A DNA stretch of 64,000 nucleotides from Falciphora oryzae (lineage: Eukaryota; Ascomycota; Sordariomycetes; Magnaporthales; Magnaporthaceae), in NCBI GenBank assembly GCA_000733355.1, contig JNVV01000028.1, positions 248,001 to 312,000 of the forward strand, in the 5' to 3' direction. How positions within the stretch are numbered: position 1 is the stretch's first letter; each line of letters starts with the position of its first letter. A program made the position numbers and the translations under genes. The notes beneath the pieces were generated by a model that did no database searches, was not told where the DNA came from, and saw only the letters and a program-made list of their open reading frames with translations. Positions 1-10,035 of this stretch are shown in pieces.

Positions 1-1680
1 ACTGTATAATACACTGTGTAAAATATTTAATTTAACCTAAAAGGGTAATAATAAAAATCTAAGAAAATTAAATTAAATTTTATATTTAGTTAAATATAAC
101 TTGTTTAAATTTGGTTAAATTTGGGCTTATATTGGCTGAGTTAGCAAGGGTATCGAAAATCGCGTTTAATATGGGATTTTCAAGTGTGGCACTCGCTTGT
201 GTGTGGCACTCGCTTGTGAACCACGTTATCCCAAAAGAAGACCCCGACAGCACCCTACCTGCCTGCTTAATTTTGCCACCGTGTGCTCGGGACTGCACGA
301 TTTTCTCATCGTCAACGACCACGATAAGGGCGCACACACCCCAATAACAACGGGAGGAGGATCGGCGGGGACCAGACCTGGCAATGCGAGTGCAAGTCGC
401 TTCCGAGCGAGTGTTGGTATCGCCGAGCCTCGCTTGCAGGTATGGCAGCAGCAGGGTAAGCTTTTCGATAGTAAATAACCGTAAACGAAGGGTCCGCTTT
501 AGCTAACTTTCTTCTTACCCCCGTTATCGTCGACGTCACGGTTAGGATCTTCCACGAGAGCCACGTCCAGCCAACAATTTTTTGACGGGCGAGACCGCCG
601 TACCGAGGGCACCAGGCGCTCAGCTACCCCGACGGAGCGTTAGTGGCGGCGGTTATAGTTTGGATCCTTTATAAAAAAAAAAAAAACCACCCCTAGCCAG
701 CAGCCTACATATAATTTCCTAGCAGGCGAGACGACCGCACCGAGCAAACTGGCGTCAGGCTCCATCGACGGAGCATCAATGGCGACGGCGGCGGCGGCGG
801 CGACTATCCCACTTCACAGCACGTCGCTTTCTGCGAGAGCAGCGAGGAAAATACGACCATGTGCCCAATATACACTTTGTGGCTTGTGTATTATATTTTG
901 CAGACACCAAGCGCAGAGGTTTTTGTGTTGTAATAAGAGTTGCTACCATCCGACAGGTCCCTAAAGGGCAGGGACCGATCGACAGGCTGGCAGAAGAAGA
1001 CGTGGTAGATAGATGATCTGTCACTTGATCAATTTGACACGTCCCGCTACCTCGAGGCAACGTTGAGCACAGGCACCGAAAGCATCCACAGCCGTCGCCA
1101 TCCATCGCCAGCGAAATCCAGTCTCACCACGATGGCCGTGCGCAATCGTTGCGGCCGCGGAGTTGAAAGCTTCAAGGGCAAAACGAATCACAAAAACCAA
1201 TGAGAGAAACGGCGATAATTTCGAGTCAGTTAGTTTGCAGGAGCGAGTAGCCCAAAACTTGTGGGGCGGCCAATGACAGCCCACCCCCACTTCCCCATTC
1301 GTCTGTAACTTCCCAAACCCTCTTTTGTTTGTTATTCCCTCGACTTTCCTTACTCCCTCCGGTCTCCTTTTTCCTCTTCTTATTCTCTTTGGATCTCCTT
1401 TTCCATTTTTCATTTTTCGCTATTTTACTCCTTTCTACCTAGCCGCTTTTTGGTGATTTGTGACCTTGTTGTGCTGCATGCAACCTCACTTGGCGGGAGC
1501 CGCACAGCCACTCGCGGGTGTGTGGGTCCAGCCCGCCCAATCAGCCACCACATAGACACCCCCAAGCGGCTGTCCCCCGGTGTTCTTGACTTCCTGCCGA
1601 AACACCACCACGCCGCCATCAACTATTTGGAGGGCAGCCAATTGCTCACTCATGCATTCCGCCACCTGTTTCTAGCAATC
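1..1680. other. intergenic, AT-rich edge with decayed repeat
   Basis: No gene is supported. The first 180 bases are strongly A/T-rich with long runs of TTAAAT-type sequence, unlike the GC-rich genes that follow. This could be an RIP-mutated repeat or the margin of an AT block. A diverged direct repeat lies at about 573-653 and 708-793. The stretch from 1250 to 1680 is pyrimidine-rich and probably holds the promoter and 5' UTR of the polymerase gene. Confidence 0.6.
573..793. repeat. diverged tandem direct repeat (two units)
   Basis: Two units of about 80-85 bp (573-653 and 708-793) align by eye. Each runs from an AATTT start through GGCGAGAC and GCACCGAG-like blocks to CGACGGAGC followed by a GGCGGCGG run. 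Identity is roughly 70 percent with small indels. No open frame is shared, so this looks like an old non-coding duplication or a fragment of a dead element. Confidence 0.45.
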
Positions 1681-3687
1681 ATGGGTGTCGGTCAGGAAAA
1701 GCCCGCCCCTGAATCAGAGAGAACCATACTCCATTTTGTAAGCAGAGCCATTAACTTTGACAATGTGACAGGTGGTGCAATCTTGAAGGCCCTGCTAAGT
1801 GCCGATAATGCATGATACTTGAAGGATTATGACTGCTTTTATGCGCAGGTAGTCGAGAACAAGCACCCTGCGCTAAAGCTCCGCCCTCTGGGGATCAAGC
1901 AAAAGAGCATCCTTGCCACCTGCAACTATGTCGCGAGGGCCCGCGGCGTCAAGAAGCTCGGGCTCATCTCAGAGGCCAAAAAGCTATGCCCGGATCTGGC
2001 CGTAGTCAACGGGGAGGACTTGACACCCTTCCGGGACGTCTCCAAGGCCCTCTACCGGGTGTTGAGATCCTCGTGTGGCAGCACCCTGAAGGCTGAGCGC
2101 CTCGGCCTGGACGAGGTCTTCTTGGACGTCACCGACACCGTGGCGTACAACCTGCAGCTGGTCAACCCCCATGACCTCACCCACTCTTTTTTCTGCCTGT
2201 CCGAGACGGACCCCGAGCTCGGCTTCGCGTTTGACGCCACGGCGTTTGCGGGGTGTGTTGTCGCTCCCGGCAACAACCCCCTCGACGACGCTACCGCTCT
2301 CTTGTCGCCTTTCTCCCGTCAACAAGGACGGCCGGCCCGCCACCAGAGGCTTTTACTCGCGTCCCACCTGGCCTTTTACCTGCGCCAAAGGATTGAGGAA
2401 CAGGGATACACATGCGCCTGCGGTATCTCGACCAACAAGGCCCTCAGCAAGCTGGTCGGGAGCCTGAACAAGCCCCGCAACCAGACCACCCTCGTGGCCC
2501 TCAGCCAAGAGGATTTGAGCTCCTTCCTGGACCCGTACCGCCTTCGCGGCGTGCCCGGTATCGGCGGCAAAATGGTCAGCGTGCTGGAGAGCCATGTCTT
2601 CCGCTCGAGGGAAGCCAGCAGCAGGCATGCTGGTGGTGGCAGACCTGGAGCAGCAGCGGATCCGAAGAAGGAGAACGGGGACAATGGGGAGCCTCTAACT
2701 GTGGGCCAGCTGAGGACCTACCCTGGTGTGGGTCCCGAGCTTTTAGAGAAGCTCCTTCACCAACTGGGGATGGAGAAAGGGATAGGGGAGAAGACCTGGG
2801 CACTGCTCCACGGCCGGGACCCGTCCGAGGTCAAGGCAGCGAGCGACGTACCGACGCAGATCAGCATCGAAGACACGTATGCCAGCGCGGGTTTGAACAC
2901 CACGGCCCAAGTGAGGCGAGAGCTCGTCAAGATCTCAGCCTCGCTCATCACGCGGATGCGCGACGACCTGGCCGAAGACGTCGACAGTAGCAACAGCGGT
3001 GTAGTAAACACGGCAGCGACAGGCGCTCCCCAGAAATGGATCGCCGTCCCCAAAACCTTACGGCTCACAACACGACCCAGACACGACGGCTCGCCAGAGG
3101 GCCGCGAATACAGCTACAATCATGGCCGTGTGAGCCGGAGCCAGCCCGTCCCCGGCTTCCTGCTGAGTCTTGCGCAGCCCGTGGACCGGCTCGCGCAACG
3201 CCTCTCCGAAGAGACCCTCATGCCCATGTTCCACCGTCTCGCGAGCCCTCGGCCGGGCGGCGGCGGCGGCTACGACGTTGGACTCCTGAACGTGTGCGTC
3301 GCCAACGTAACTATGGCCGCCGGTGACGGCGCGGGCAGCAGCGGTCGCGATATCGCCGCCATGTTCAAGCGGCGGGATGAGTTCCGGCGCGAGTTCACCG
3401 CGTACGACGATGCGCCCGAGGAGGAGCAGCGGCAGCAGCAACCTCCTCCCCTGCCAGTCCCCACTAGCGGCCCGGCGCTGCTGCCCAACAATGATGTGAA
3501 TGCTCAGGAGAACGGGCTTTTAGAGGCGTCTGTGCTAGGCGAGGTTGAAGACGATCTTTTCGAGGGGGGCGACGAGATGGACCTCTGGGATGGCCATGAC
3601 ACCCAGCGCTGCCAGACGTGTGGTTACGCTATACCTATTTTTGCCTTGGAGGCGCACTATAGATACCACCTGCTCGACGATGGATGA
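1681..3687 (+). CDS. DNA polymerase iota-like Y-family translesion polymerase
   Basis: Predicted error-prone polymerase that inserts bases opposite damaged template in the nucleus. Exons 1681-1737 and 1825-3687 give 639 aa. The 87-nt intron (GTAAGC..AAG) joins RTILHF to DYDCFYAQV and rebuilds the N-terminal palm motif with the first metal-binding Asp. The catalytic D-E pair is in GLDEVFLD at about residues 115-116. QKSILATCNYVARARGVKKL resembles the fingers region of Pol iota rather than eta or kappa. The little-finger region follows, then an acidic linker. The C-terminus carries CQTCGY..HYRYH, a UBZ-like zinc finger for ubiquitin binding. The start at 1681 is the first ATG in frame with exon 1. 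The intron's acceptor is the less common AAG. Family is clear; iota versus another Y-family subclass is inferred. Confidence 0.87.
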
Positions 3688-3852
3688 ATTGCACAGTTAA
3701 ATAAAGTGCTTTGGCTATTCCGGTAATGGTTGGTGCCTACGCGCCCACCATATAACACGAATACCCAACAACAGACATCAGCACCACGACCGGTCCACAA
3801 ATCCCGGTTGTTACAAGCTCTATAAACCCGATACCCGCCGCATGTCAATGCA

Positions 3853-3975
3853 GGTTCCTGTTTTCTAGTGGTTATGAGCTCGGTTTGGGCTTCCTTTGTG
3901 TGGCCAGACCACCCTTTGTACGACCTCAGAAAAAGGCCGTGGGTTCGATCCCGGTCAACAGCGAAAACAGAGGAC
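3853..3975 (+). repeat. tRNA-like / SINE-like fragment with pol III A and B boxes
   Basis: TCTAGTGGTTATGAG matches a tRNA D-arm (A box). GGGTTCGATCCCGG, about 75 bp downstream, is a perfect B box and T-loop. CTGTT near the 5' end can pair with AACAG after the B box. No anticodon stem closes between the boxes, and the T stem has a mismatch, so this is not a normal tRNA gene. A tRNA-derived SINE head or a decayed intron-bearing tRNA fits best. Confidence 0.4.
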
Positions 3976-4049
3976 GGAACTCACAGGGGAAGCACGGTAG
4001 CAGGGGGAGCCAGAGCCAAAGAACCAGAGCCGATCCGCGACAGTGACTG

Positions 4050-5410
4050 TTGAGAGAGTGCCTAGCCACAAGTGCTCCCGGCCCCGAGGCTCTGCCGGCA
4101 ACTCGGCCAACAAGGCTCCCGGGAGGGGCGTCGGCCCTCGCGGGCCGACGGCCACGGGCGCCGCGGTGGGCGGCTCGATGGTCCGGACCCTCCTCCGGGA
4201 GGCGGAGGCCAGGGAGGCCGCCAAGCCTGCGGCGGCCGAGAAGGCTAAGAAGGTGGAGGGGGGGCAGAGGAGATATACCTCGGCATATGGGAGCTCCGGC
4301 GGCGGCTACGGGGCCTGGTGAGTGCCCACCCCGAGCCGCCCCCCAGCGTCGCCGACTTCGGCGATTGCCTCATGGGTGAGCCACCCCAGATGGGCGAGGC
4401 CCCCCGCCCTCGGCCGAGGCTGCCACCGCTGCTGTCGCGGCTACTGGCCGACTCGTAGTGCCAAAGCTTGGACTGCGGTGGAAGATGGTGCGTATTCGAT
4501 TTGATATTGGTCCGAAATGAGCTGGGTGGCTGGTGGATGGCACATGGCTGGGTAGGAGTCAAGCCGGGCACGGGAAACTGACTATTTCCCACCCCGTACC
4601 GGCTACTGCAGCAATTTACAATTCCCTAGGTATTTTGTGACTCGCTTTTGGCCTCCAAGTCCCTCTACTCTGCGGCCGCAACAAGTGCGGACGGAGCCAT
4701 CGAAATCGTGGTGAGACTGGAGAGAGACAAGAATCTGGAGCAAAAAGACAAGCACAGCTCAAGGTAACGAGCAACAGCTTTAAAGCTGTGCAAGGACCGG
4801 TGACAGGCATATTCCAGGCGCTAGCCCAGGGCACCAAGGTCAAAGCCGCCGCCGCCGCCGAGGACGACGACGGCAAGAAGCGGAAGCGCGGGGAGCGGGG
4901 CCCCGACCCCGAGAAGAAGAAGAAGAAGAAGACGCCGCCACCGCGTCCCCGACCAGCTGGTCCTGTCCCTGGAGGACTACCGGGACCCCCAGACGGGGGC
5001 GGCTTTCGCCCGGGAAGGAGGCCGGGCCATCGGTGGTGATGGCCGAGCAGGCCGAGAAGGCCAAGGCCAAGGCCAGTCCCACCGTCGCCGCCGCCGACGA
5101 GGACGACAGCAAGCCGACGAGGAGGCCGAGGCCAAAAAGAAGGAGGCCAAAAAGGTGGCCTATCCCTGGGGGTTGCTGGGACCCCCGGACCGGGGCCGGC
5201 TTTCGTATCCTCGCGTGGCCGCGCTATCGTTCCGGCGTTGGCCGAGGCCAGGGCTAAGGCCGCACCCGCCACCGACGACAATGGTGATGACGACGACGAG
5301 AATGAGGAGGACGAGTATGACGAGGCTGAGGCCCTCTCGAAGATACAAAACGCTCGATGGTTGTCTTTCGTCTGTCGGTGCAAACCCGGATGATTTTGTC
5401 CGCAAATTCG
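4050..5410 (+). pseudogene. decayed Lys/Ala/Glu-rich repeat coding sequence
   Basis: No intact gene is present, but coding-like pieces occur in shifting frames. One frame reads LREAEAREAAKPAAAEKAKK around 4190-4250. Another reads LVLSLEDYRDPQTGAAFARE at about 4955-5020, followed in a different frame by QAEKAKAKASPTVAAADEDD. A second copy of the same block starts at about 5166, with GPAFVSSRGRAIVPALAEAR, and ends in an acidic run and a stop near 5381. The two blocks are direct repeats at DNA level (about 4960-5060 and 5160-5250). Repeated frame breaks indicate a dead gene. Function is unknown; the basic/acidic composition recalls the cargo ORF of the element at 6.9-8.1 kb. Confidence 0.35.
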
Positions 5411-5859
5411 CCATATAAATGTACGATTTGCAGGCGATGTTCATTGCGCCATTTGGACTCAAAATGCAACTCGTTGGGCTTGCCAAATATTACGACGAAC
5501 TTGGCATCGGTTGCCCGGTAAGTGTCGTCGACGTATGTCAGGCAATCAGCGAGGCAGCCGACAGAGAGGTGGAGGTCCTTGAAACCCACCTCCCTGGAGC
5601 CGACTTGGATTTTGTACGCTCGTCGCCGAGGACAAGAGTCAAGCCAAAACACATTTTGGCCGTGAAAGCCGGCTTTGTTGAGCACGTCGATCGTATGCGC
5701 GCCCTGCTGGTGGACAAAGGCGCTGGCGGGATCTTTGTGCTCATTGGGCAGTGAAGTTGGAGGAAGAGGGGCTGCTGTCCTCTTTGTCGCCGGCTCTGGC
5801 AGGCCCTCACTCGGACCCATGACCGAAGCGTGTCGGCGTCTCTTCCAGGCTTGGTACAA
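5254..5859 (-). CDS. hypothetical protein, possible relic
   Basis: An open frame of 201 codons on the minus strand. Its central part (from about 5740 down to 5380) has ordinary protein composition with a C-rich third codon position, for example VFWLDSCPRRRAYKIQVG and DAKFVVIFGKPNELHFESKW. Its C-terminal tail is low-complexity Arg/His/Pro sequence that reads through the decayed repeat next door, so the true end is unclear. The opposite strand carries a 111-codon frame over the same bases (5419-5754). I prefer the minus strand because of its third-position bias. No family was recognised. Confidence 0.3.
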   Translation of the reverse strand: MYQAWKRRRHASVMGPSEGLPEPATKRTAAPLPPTSLPNEHKDPASAFVHQQGAHTIDVLNKAGFHGQNVFWLDSCPRRRAYKIQVGSREVGFKDLHLSVGCLADCLTYVDDTYRATDAKFVVIFGKPNELHFESKWRNEHRLQIVHLYGEFADKIIRVCTDRRKTTIERFVSSRGPQPRHTRPPHSRRRHHHCRRWRVRP

Positions 5860-6431
5860 TTACTGCCATGTGTTCTCTAGCCACGGCCTCGCTCTTGCGC
5901 TGGATCCACCGAATTTCTGTGAATATAAAAGATTTTAGACTTGCACGTTTTCTTATGGGTTGGATTTTCGGAAGCAACTGGTGTTGCGAGCGCATGCAAC
6001 TGGAGGCATAGCTCTATAATTGTACTATCAAATGTGCGAAAGGAAAGGAAGACCAAAAGTGCAGCGTGTGCAAGACGAACGTATGGAGAGTCCAGGGCCT
6101 CCATTTGTTAAAATGTATAACAGGAATAAGCACACACATCTACCCTGGAAATATCGTATCGATATCCATATCGGTGGGAACTGGAATTAGCAGCCCGTTT
6201 TACGACGGGTGACGGGTGGCAGAGAACGTACCTATCTGGATCTCCGACAGCATGTTCGTGAGGCTTGAAACCCCAGGGTCCTACTACACTGGTCGGTGGT
6301 GAAGATGTAATTCTTCAGACGGGACGCGGAAGCGCAGATTCCCGTATGCGCCATTCCCTTGTTACATCCACCGTGCCCGAGCCAAAGTCAGCGGCTCCGA
6401 CTATGCTAGTTAAGACCCCCATTATCCTGCA

Positions 6432-6885
6432 TTGTTTCCTACCCTTGCTACACCTACCCAGACTTATACATACCTTTGTCCTGCACACGCTGCACCTCCC
6501 TCGAAAGAACGGGAGCAGCACAAGCCAGTGCCGACCGCCGAACAAACTCTGGCTAAAAAGGTGAAGATCGAGGCTGATCGCACGTGGCAGTGCGATTTTC
6601 TAGGCTGTATCGGGGTCTTCGCCAGGAAGGGCAATTTGCAGCGTCACCAAAGGCCATACGCCGGCCGAGGTTGCGGCTACGAAGCAGGCGGCGGCGGACG
6701 ATCGCGCATCTCGTCGCACCATCATCTGCGGCGTTGTCGGGTGTGGAAAGCCGTTCGTCTCCGAGGTGTCACTCGCCCAACACAAAAAAGTTGTGCATGA
6801 TGGAGAGATCCACGTTTGCGGAATCGATGGCTGCACCAGAAAGCTCACGAAAAAGGACAACCTCTGGATGCATCAAAAGGATTAA
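6432..6885 (+). pseudogene. C2H2 zinc-finger protein, frameshifted
   Basis: Three C2H2 fingers are encoded in two frames. Finger 1 starts at C 6591 (CDFLGCIGVFARKGNLQRHQ). Finger 2 (CGVVGCGKPFVSEVSLAQH, about 6727-6795) and finger 3 (CGIDGCTRKLTKKDNLWMHQ, about 6813-6880) lie in the next frame and end at the TAA at 6883-6885. The frame changes by one base at about 6654, immediately after finger 1, with no room for an intron. Finger 3 lacks its last histidine because of the stop. A basic stretch AKKVKIEADRTWQC precedes finger 1. This is probably a dead DNA-binding protein gene, or a sequencing slip. A diverged partner sequence lies inside the adjacent inverted-repeat element. Confidence 0.65.
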
Positions 6886-6928
6886 AGCCCCCTTTACCGC
6901 AGTTGCCGCCCCTTACCCATAGAAATGT

Positions 6929-6964
6929 GATACAGGAAAGGATACAGGAAAGGATACAGGAAAG
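6929..6964 (+). repeat. 12-bp minisatellite, left array (3 copies)
   Basis: Three perfect tandem copies of GATACAGGAAAG, preceded by related sequence TAGAAATGT. It is the outer part of the left inverted repeat of the 1.2-kb element. Confidence 0.9.
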
Positions 6965-7085
6965 GAAATAAGAAGGGATATAAAAGAATCAAGGCAATAG
7001 AAACGCCAATTATTAACCGTTACGGCCCCAATTCGCCTGGTCGGAACTGTAAGCCTTTGATCTTGCCCTTGAGTGCGCCGCGAGG

Positions 7086-7853
7086 ATGACGGGTGTATCC
7101 CGTTCGGACGCTGAACGACAGGCCGCCAGGCAGGCCGCCAAGGAGGACAAGGTGGGATTCGACGCTCTCCATCAAGCCAGGACCGGGTATCGGCACCAGC
7201 TACACACTGAGCGTGAGGCGACCGAGCGCGAGGAGACTCAGCACAAGGCGGCCCGCAAGGCGGTCCACGAAAAGGCACTTCGCGAGGAGGCTGAGCACCG
7301 GGCGATCCTTGAGGCAGCCGCGGAGGCGAAGGAGAGGGCGGGACGCACATCGCGGCTGCCCTCAAGGCGGCTACCGAGCCCGACGGTCAACGCCGGCCGT
7401 TCCGCACGGAGCGTCGGGGCGGCAAAGGCGGCTGCCGGGAAGGCTGTCGGGGATCCTCTTGCGCAGAATGCCCTCGATCTTGACGCAGCCGAGAAGCTGC
7501 TTGCGCGGCGTGTACTCAACGCGAGCCCAACTAGCCGCCGCCCCTATCGCTTAAAGAACGCCGCACCTTCGTTTAGCCACGTCGAGGGAATGCCCATCTG
7601 CGTACACAAAGATGGAGAGCCCCGTCCCACTGGGGGCGAGACCATCCCGACCGAGCGGCCGAGCACACGACAGCGCCGACTCCCAAACAGGCGGCGGCCA
7701 AGAAAGCCAGAATCCAGGCCAAACGCAAACGGAAATGTAAATTTGCAGCGTCGCCAAGACTTCCCGCCGGCGCCAATTGAGTTTGTCCGACGGCTGCACC
7801 ACCCATCAGTAGCATTAGGTTCTGAGTGCGAGGTGTTTGCTCACGCTTGACCG
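7086..7853 (+). CDS. Lys/Ala/Glu-rich helical protein, cargo of the inverted-repeat element
   Basis: An ORF of 254 codons lies centrally between the inverted repeats. Residues 8-90 are dense in Ala, Glu, Lys and Arg (AERQAARQAAKEDK, ATEREETQHKAARKAVHEKA) and should form a long helix or coiled coil. The C-terminal third is Arg/Pro-rich. A short DNA segment near 7690-7770 resembles the basic lead-in and the first finger of the zinc-finger relic at 6550-6660: both have an AKKxxIxA-like lead followed by ATTTGCAGCGTC and CCAA. It looks as if the finger itself was deleted here. It may be a truncated relative of that zinc-finger gene. No catalytic motif is visible, so it is not a recognisable transposase. 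Confidence 0.4.
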
Positions 7854-8054
7854 ACTCAATCGCCAGCTCTCGGCGAATCGAAGCAAGGGTGGGCTTTTGA
7901 GCCTGGTCAAAGGTCATGTAGTATCGGCGCAGGCTTGCTGGAATTCTGGCAGGAATGGGAGGCAGTGTCCACTAGAGAGACGAGACCAGCCTGAATGACT
8001 ATGGGCCGTGATGGTTAATAGTTGGCGTTTCTATTGCCTTGACTCCTTTTTGTA

Positions 8055-8150
8055 CTTTCCTGTATCCTTTCCTGTATCCTTTCCTGTATCCTTTCCTGTA
8101 TCCTTTCCTGTATCCTTTCCTGTATCCTTTCCTGTATCCTTTCCTGTTAC
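8055..8150 (-). repeat. 12-bp minisatellite, right array (7 copies plus partial)
   Basis: Seven tandem copies of CTTTCCTGTATC, the reverse complement of the left-array unit, run from 8055 to 8138. A degenerate eighth copy ends near 8150. The array lies about 150 bp upstream of the HNH nuclease start codon and so may sit in its promoter or 5' UTR. Confidence 0.92.
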
Positions 8151-8299
8151 TCCTTTGTCTAGAGGTTGTGCGGGCAAGTGAGACCCCACAAGCGTGATCG
8201 GGCGGACCCGCTTTATATACGGTCCATCGCCCCCAGCAACCAGCCCGACAACATCCCAACACACCCGAAGCGATCGTGAATTGATCTTGCAGCGACGCG

Positions 8300-9965
8300 A
8301 TGCCCCCCTTTGCGCGCGAGGCACTGCCGCCGCCGGCGCTGCCGCTCAATCACAACAGCGGCGCGTACGGCATCGTCCGTATTCGGCACCCTGCGTATCC
8401 GATGTCGGCGCCTGAACTGTTGCAGCTGAGTGCGACGGACGGCCCCGACTGGAATGGGCTCGATTTCGACGTCGCGGGGGTCGCCTGCTCCATCGTCACG
8501 ACTGTGGGCTGGGACGAAGGAGTTTTGGCTGTCGAGGCCGGGCAGGGCGCAGTATCCACATCGACATGCCCGCCGCTCTCCGTGGTCGAGCGCCCGCCGG
8601 ATGGCATCTTGAGGGAGGGCGTGTACTTTTGGTGTCGTCGCCTTGCAGACGGCGCCATTGATCCGTGTACGTGCCAGCTACACATGCCTGAAGCTCTTTT
8701 ATAGCTTCTATTCCTGGAAGAATGTCGCTGACCCCTTTGGGCGTCGTGCCAACAACAGCCTTCCAGACAGACAAATACCCAGTCTACGCGTCTTTTCAGA
8801 ATTGGCGCTTCCCGCACTCTGCCCTCCCCGAACCATGGCGCAGCGTCGCATTGCCGCCATATACGCTGGCGTCGAGTTCCCTTACACGGGCGGGGAAACA
8901 GGCCGCATCCGACCGTGATGGCAGCTGCCGCCTCTCGGCGTCGACAGACGCGTGTGAAACGGCCCATTTGGTCCCCTACAGCGAAAAGAATTGGTTCATC
9001 TCAAACCAAATGAAGCAGTACGTTGGATTTATCCCCTGCGGTGTCGTCCTCTGTCCTTCGACTCCCTTTGCCTCCGTCCCACAGCCTCGAGAAACGGTTG
9101 GTCGTCCGTTTGCCCGCGAGATTCGCGACATGCTGAGCTTTCCCTAGCTAAATCTATGCACGTTTTTAGATATGTCCAGCGCCCTATGGCACACATCCCG
9201 ATCGATGACGAGAGGAACCTCATCCTCCTGCGCAGGGACTTGCATTTTCTGTTCGACCGCAATCGCTATGTTTTCGTCCCCAGGTCACCTCCAGCATCGC
9301 AGTCCCTTTCCCAGTCGTCCCCAGCGATTGCAATCCACGTCCTACAGCCGATGGGCTCTATCCAGCTCGTCAACACGTACCACAACCGCTTAACTCAGCA
9401 GCATCTCCGTGGCATTTCTCTAGAGTTGCTTTTCGCCCGGTTTGCTTGGGCACTGTTCCATGACGAGATTATGCCTTTCTTCAGTGGCCCGCAAGCGTTT
9501 GCAGTGCGAATTTGGGACGAAGCAGCTGGTTGCACCAAGGATGTGACCCTTTCTGCAAAGGGGGTAGCCGATTCAGCCCAGATTTTCGAGCCCGCGGGCA
9601 CCAGGAGTCGGAGCGTTAGTCCCAAGAAAAGGGCGCTGTCGGCTCAGGACAGTGACATCTGGGACGAGTCAGACCCTGACTGGGATGACGAGAACGACGA
9701 TGACGAGAATGACGATGCCGAACAGTGGACTCGTGGTCGCCGCCGCTTCCGCAGCCCCGAGGTCGCGCAGCTGTCTCGGCTCACTGGGAACGCCGCCGGG
9801 CTTCCCAGCCTAGACGGTTCCTTCGCGACCACCGAGTCCGTCACAAGCCTCGCTTCGGTGGGCGTAGTGGAAAGTGCCCAAGATGCACATCCTCCCACTA
9901 CAAAGAAGCGCAGCCACGAGGAAAATGACGGCAACGAGGAAGAGAGACGGACAAAGCGAATCTAG
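8300..9965 (+). CDS. HNH_2-type HNH endonuclease domain protein
   Basis: Best model: exons 8300-8664, 8721-9021 and 9180-9965, giving 483 aa. The core follows the fungal HNH_2 pattern: CETAHLVPYSEKNWF (first His region), NQMKQY, then across intron 2 IDDERNLILLRRDLHFLFD and YVFVPR. FRFPH-type residues upstream (NWRFPHSALPEPWRS) are also typical. The C-terminal 150 residues are Ser-rich and acidic with two basic clusters (SPKKRA, RRTKRI) that could target the nucleus. Intron 1 has weak signals (GTGTAC..AAG; alternative GTACGT donor), and intron 2 begins GTTGGA. Family members are metal-dependent nucleases of mostly unknown role in fungi. It is adjacent to the inverted-repeat element; whether they function together is unknown. 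Confidence 0.78.
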
Positions 9966-10035
9966 GAGCTTCAACGGACGTCCGACAATCTCCGAACTGG
10001 GTGGTACTGTATCTGGCGCTCTGGCAGACCTTCTG

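Larger units (their letters stand above)
6929..8150. mobile_element. inverted-repeat element with 12-bp minisatellite ends
   Basis: The left end holds three exact copies of GATACAGGAAAG (6929-6964). The right end holds seven copies of its reverse complement, CTTTCCTGTATC (8055-8138), plus a partial copy. Inside these arrays, 6987-7028 and 8003-8044 are inverted copies with about 38 of 42 matching bases; all four differences are transitions. Weaker similarity continues inward for perhaps 30 bp. This architecture of matched inverted subterminal repeats around about 1 kb with one long ORF is that of a DNA transposon or non-autonomous derivative. No transposase motif and no clear target-site duplication were found. 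Confidence 0.65.

Noticed and set aside
3853..3960. A functional tRNA gene
   Set aside because: No anticodon stem closes and the T stem has a mismatch.
5419..5754. 111-codon ATG frame on the plus strand (MYDLQAMFIAPF..)
   Set aside because: Overlaps the minus-strand frame, which has the more fungal third-position bias; the plus frame also has no family match.
6929..8150. CRISPR array or telomere-type repeat
   Set aside because: The 12-bp units are contiguous with no spacers, are not TTAGGG-like, and are arranged as inverted arrays around a coding segment in a eukaryote.
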